A DNA stretch of 7,053 bases, taken from contig JAEYSR010000302.1 in NCBI GenBank assembly GCA_023434535.1, positions 1 to 7,053 of the forward strand, read 5' to 3'. Shown here piece after piece: positions 5,551 through 7,053 of the stretch. The DNA comes from Actinomycetes bacterium. GTDB taxonomy: Bacteria; Actinomycetota; Acidimicrobiia; Acidimicrobiales; Microtrichaceae. The position numbers and the translations under genes were made by a program. Position 1 is the first letter of the stretch, and each line of letters starts with the position of its first letter. Below the pieces are notes generated by a model that was given only the letters and a program-made list of their open reading frames with translations, ran no database searches and was not told the origin of the DNA.

Positions 5551-5556
5551 TATGTT
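5551..5556 (+). promoter_or_regulatory. -10 element TATGTT of the solute-binding protein gene
   Basis: TATGTT fits TANNNT well, and transcription would start near 5561-5564, giving a 5' leader of about 27-30 nt. No recognisable -35 lies 16-18 bp upstream, where the inverted repeat sits instead, which suggests an activator-dependent or regulated promoter. Confidence 0.5.
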
Positions 5557-5580
5557 GCGCACCGTCCGTGTGAGACGTCC

Positions 5581-5587
5581 GGGGGGA
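5581..5587 (+). promoter_or_regulatory. Shine-Dalgarno-like GGGGGGA that decides the start at 5591
   Basis: A G-run ending in A lies 3 nt before ATG 5591 and could pair with the CCUCC of 16S rRNA with G-U wobbles. It supports ATG 5591 over the earlier in-frame ATG at 5534, which would lie upstream of the proposed -10. This is the only gene here with a leader and a plausible ribosome site. Confidence 0.45.
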
Positions 5588-5590
5588 CCT

Positions 5591-7021
5591 ATGCGCAGCA
5601 AGCACGTGTTCGTGGTGGTGGGGATCGCGACGGTGGCCCTCTTGGCGAGCGCCTGCGGCGCAAGCGGCGGCGAGAAGGCGGGCGAGGACGACGGCGGGTC
5701 GACGACCACCGCCGCGGCAGCGCAGGAGGTCGCCGCCGGCTCCTGGGGCGACCTGAAGGACGTGTGCGGGCCCGGCGACGACAAGGTCGCCGAGGGCGAG
5801 GCGGGCACCGGGACCGACAAGCTGTACGTCGGTGTCCCGACCGACCGCAGCAGCACGATCCGTCCCGGCCTGAACAAGGAGATGTGGGACGCCTCGGTGG
5901 CCTTCACCGACTGGTGCAACGAGGCCGGCGGCATCGGCGGCCTCCAGATCGAGCCCGTCGAGCTCGACGCCGCCCTGTTCGACGTGCCCAAGGCGATGAC
6001 CCAGGCCTGCACCTCGGTGTTCGCCATGGTCGGCGGCGGCTGGGCCCAGGACAACCTGCAGTTCACCGGCAAGGACGACTCCGACTTCCACAAGTGCGGC
6101 CTGATCGACATCCCCGGCTACGCCGTGTCGCCGGAGAAGTCGGACTCGAGCGGACAGGTCCAGCCGGTTCCGAACCCCGGCACCTCGGTGTCCAACACGT
6201 TCGTGCGCGACTACGCCGAGCTCTACCCCGACGAGTCCAAGAAGGTCGCGATCGCCTACGCCGAGCTGCCGGCGCTCGAGGTCGTCAAGGAGAAGTACGT
6301 CGCCGCCGCCAAGGACGCCGGGCTGGACGTCGTGCTGGAGGCGCCGTACCCCGCGACCGGCATGAACGACTGGACGCCGCTCGCCCAGTCGATCATCAGC
6401 TCGGGCGCCGAGACCCTGATGTGGGTCGGCGAGGCCGGCAACGCCACCAGCGCCCTGGCCAAGCTCAAGGAGCAGAGCTGGCCCGGTCACGCCCTCCTCG
6501 AGACCAACATGTACGACCCGCTGCTCTTCTCGCAGGGCAACGAGGCCGTCGAGGGCACCGTGGTGCGCCAGACGGTCCACGCCGTGGAGGAGGCCGACAA
6601 GTGGCCCGCCACCCAGCAGTACCTCGACGTGCTGAAGAAGTACGTGCCCGACGCGAAGGTCGCCCCCCTGGGCATCCAGTCGACGAGCGCCTGGCTGCTG
6701 TTCGCCGTCGCGGCCAACGCGTGCGCCAAGGCCAACGACGGCACGATCTCCCGCCAGTGCGTCCTGGAGCAGGCCGCCGCCCAGGAGGACTGGACCGGCG
6801 GCGGACTCCACTCGCCGCAGAACCCGGCTCCCTTCAGCGAGGCGTCCGCCAGCCCGTGCAGCATGCTGCTGGTCGTCAAGGACGGGAAGTTCGAGCGCCT
6901 CTACCCCGAGATCGACGGCAAGGGCGACGACATCGAGGGCTTCCACTGCCCGGACAACGGCGTCACCCAGGTCCCGGCCAACGCCGGCAAGGGCGTCGTC
7001 GCTGCGGGCGCCAAGATCTGA
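5591..7021 (+). CDS. ABC transporter substrate-binding lipoprotein, branched-chain amino acid (LivK-like, Peripla_BP_6) type
   Basis: The product is 476 residues. The signal peptide is MRSKHVFVVVGIATVALLAS with C22 as the lipid-bearing cysteine; Ala rather than Leu at -3 makes the lipobox slightly unusual. A Gly/Asp/Thr/Ala-rich linker (about 23-50) leads to the two-lobed binding domain. Typical features are the start LYVGVPTD (78-85), WCNEAGGIGGLQIEPVELD (108-126, the NxxGGIxG block of the family), KKVAIAYAELPALEVVKEKY (217-236) and WTPLAQSIISSGAETLMWVG (261-280). It would bind a small solute outside the membrane and deliver it to an ABC permease, probably encoded nearby but not in this window. 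The mature part has eight more cysteines (59, 109, 140, 169, 378, 390, 423, 453), so disulfides are likely. Ligand unknown: the family takes amino acids, amides, aromatic acids and others. Confidence 0.9.
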   Translation: MRSKHVFVVVGIATVALLASACGASGGEKAGEDDGGSTTTAAAAQEVAAGSWGDLKDVCGPGDDKVAEGEAGTGTDKLYVGVPTDRSSTIRPGLNKEMWDASVAFTDWCNEAGGIGGLQIEPVELDAALFDVPKAMTQACTSVFAMVGGGWAQDNLQFTGKDDSDFHKCGLIDIPGYAVSPEKSDSSGQVQPVPNPGTSVSNTFVRDYAELYPDESKKVAIAYAELPALEVVKEKYVAAAKDAGLDVVLEAPYPATGMNDWTPLAQSIISSGAETLMWVGEAGNATSALAKLKEQSWPGHALLETNMYDPLLFSQGNEAVEGTVVRQTVHAVEEADKWPATQQYLDVLKKYVPDAKVAPLGIQSTSAWLLFAVAANACAKANDGTISRQCVLEQAAAQEDWTGGGLHSPQNPAPFSEASASPCSMLLVVKDGKFERLYPEIDGKGDDIEGFHCPDNGVTQVPANAGKGVVAAGAKI

Positions 7022-7043
7022 GACGCCCGGTTCTCGGGTCGTC
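7022..7043 (+). terminator. Hairpin directly after the solute-binding protein gene
   Basis: gacgcccg (7022-7029) pairs with cggg-t-cgtc (7035-7043), 8 bp with a single bulged T and a 5-nt loop. It begins at the base after the stop codon. The window ends 10 nt later, so any T-tract or following permease gene cannot be seen. Confidence 0.5.
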
Positions 7044-7053
7044 GAGCGGGGTC

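Noticed and set aside
5534..5590. Upstream ATG start for the solute-binding protein
   Set aside because: The extra Arg-rich 19 residues cover the -10 element, whereas ATG 5591 gives a normal lipoprotein signal peptide and has a G-run before it.
4769..6946. Long minus-strand open frame across the CoA transferase and binding protein
   Set aside because: It spans two well-supported plus-strand genes and their promoter region and has low-complexity His/Gly/Arg-rich composition.

Overview
This is a GC-rich window (roughly 70% GC or more by eye) with strong G/C bias at third codon positions, dense short intergenic gaps and actinobacterial-type genes. These include two Thr/Asp-rich lipoproteins, family III CoA transferase and branched-chain-type solute-binding chemistry, and leaderless start sites. 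It looks like chromosomal DNA of a high-GC actinobacterium. The mix recalls Acidimicrobiia, but that lineage call is an impression and not proven by the sequence. I see no rRNA, tRNA, CRISPR array, insertion sequence or phage gene.

Layout: (1) positions 1-834 hold the 3' part of a DUF2855-family gene carrying a four-copy 18-bp in-frame repeat. (2) A complex hairpin follows, then a small PilZ-domain protein (928-1344, +). (3) The PilZ gene converges on a lipoprotein of the chagasin-like cysteine protease inhibitor family (I42; 1450-1929, -), and the gap between them holds two strong hairpins. (4) Divergent from the inhibitor is a 629-residue acyl-CoA carboxylase subunit with an N-terminal biotinyl domain fused to a carboxyltransferase (2048-3937, +). 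(5) It converges on an unrecognised 61-residue tail-anchored membrane protein (3968-4153, -). (6) Divergent from that is a CaiB/BaiF family III CoA transferase (4260-5498, +). (7) Last is a lipoprotein solute-binding protein of the branched-chain amino acid ABC type (5591-7021, +), with a hairpin straight after its stop.

How the genes work together: the strands alternate and hairpins separate most genes, so most are probably transcribed singly. The carboxylase, CoA transferase and solute-binding protein would fit uptake, CoA activation and carboxylation of a small organic acid, but this rests only on proximity. The carboxylase has no biotin carboxylase domain and none is encoded here, so that partner must lie elsewhere.

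The most notable signals are: a TANNNT -10 element exactly 6-7 nt before the start codon of four genes (leaderless transcription), which also settles their starts; the 18-bp coding minisatellite; a nested hairpin enclosing a perfect but badly placed Shine-Dalgarno sequence ahead of the PilZ gene; and paired inverted repeats at the promoter of the solute-binding protein. I did not find a clear new multi-gene system.
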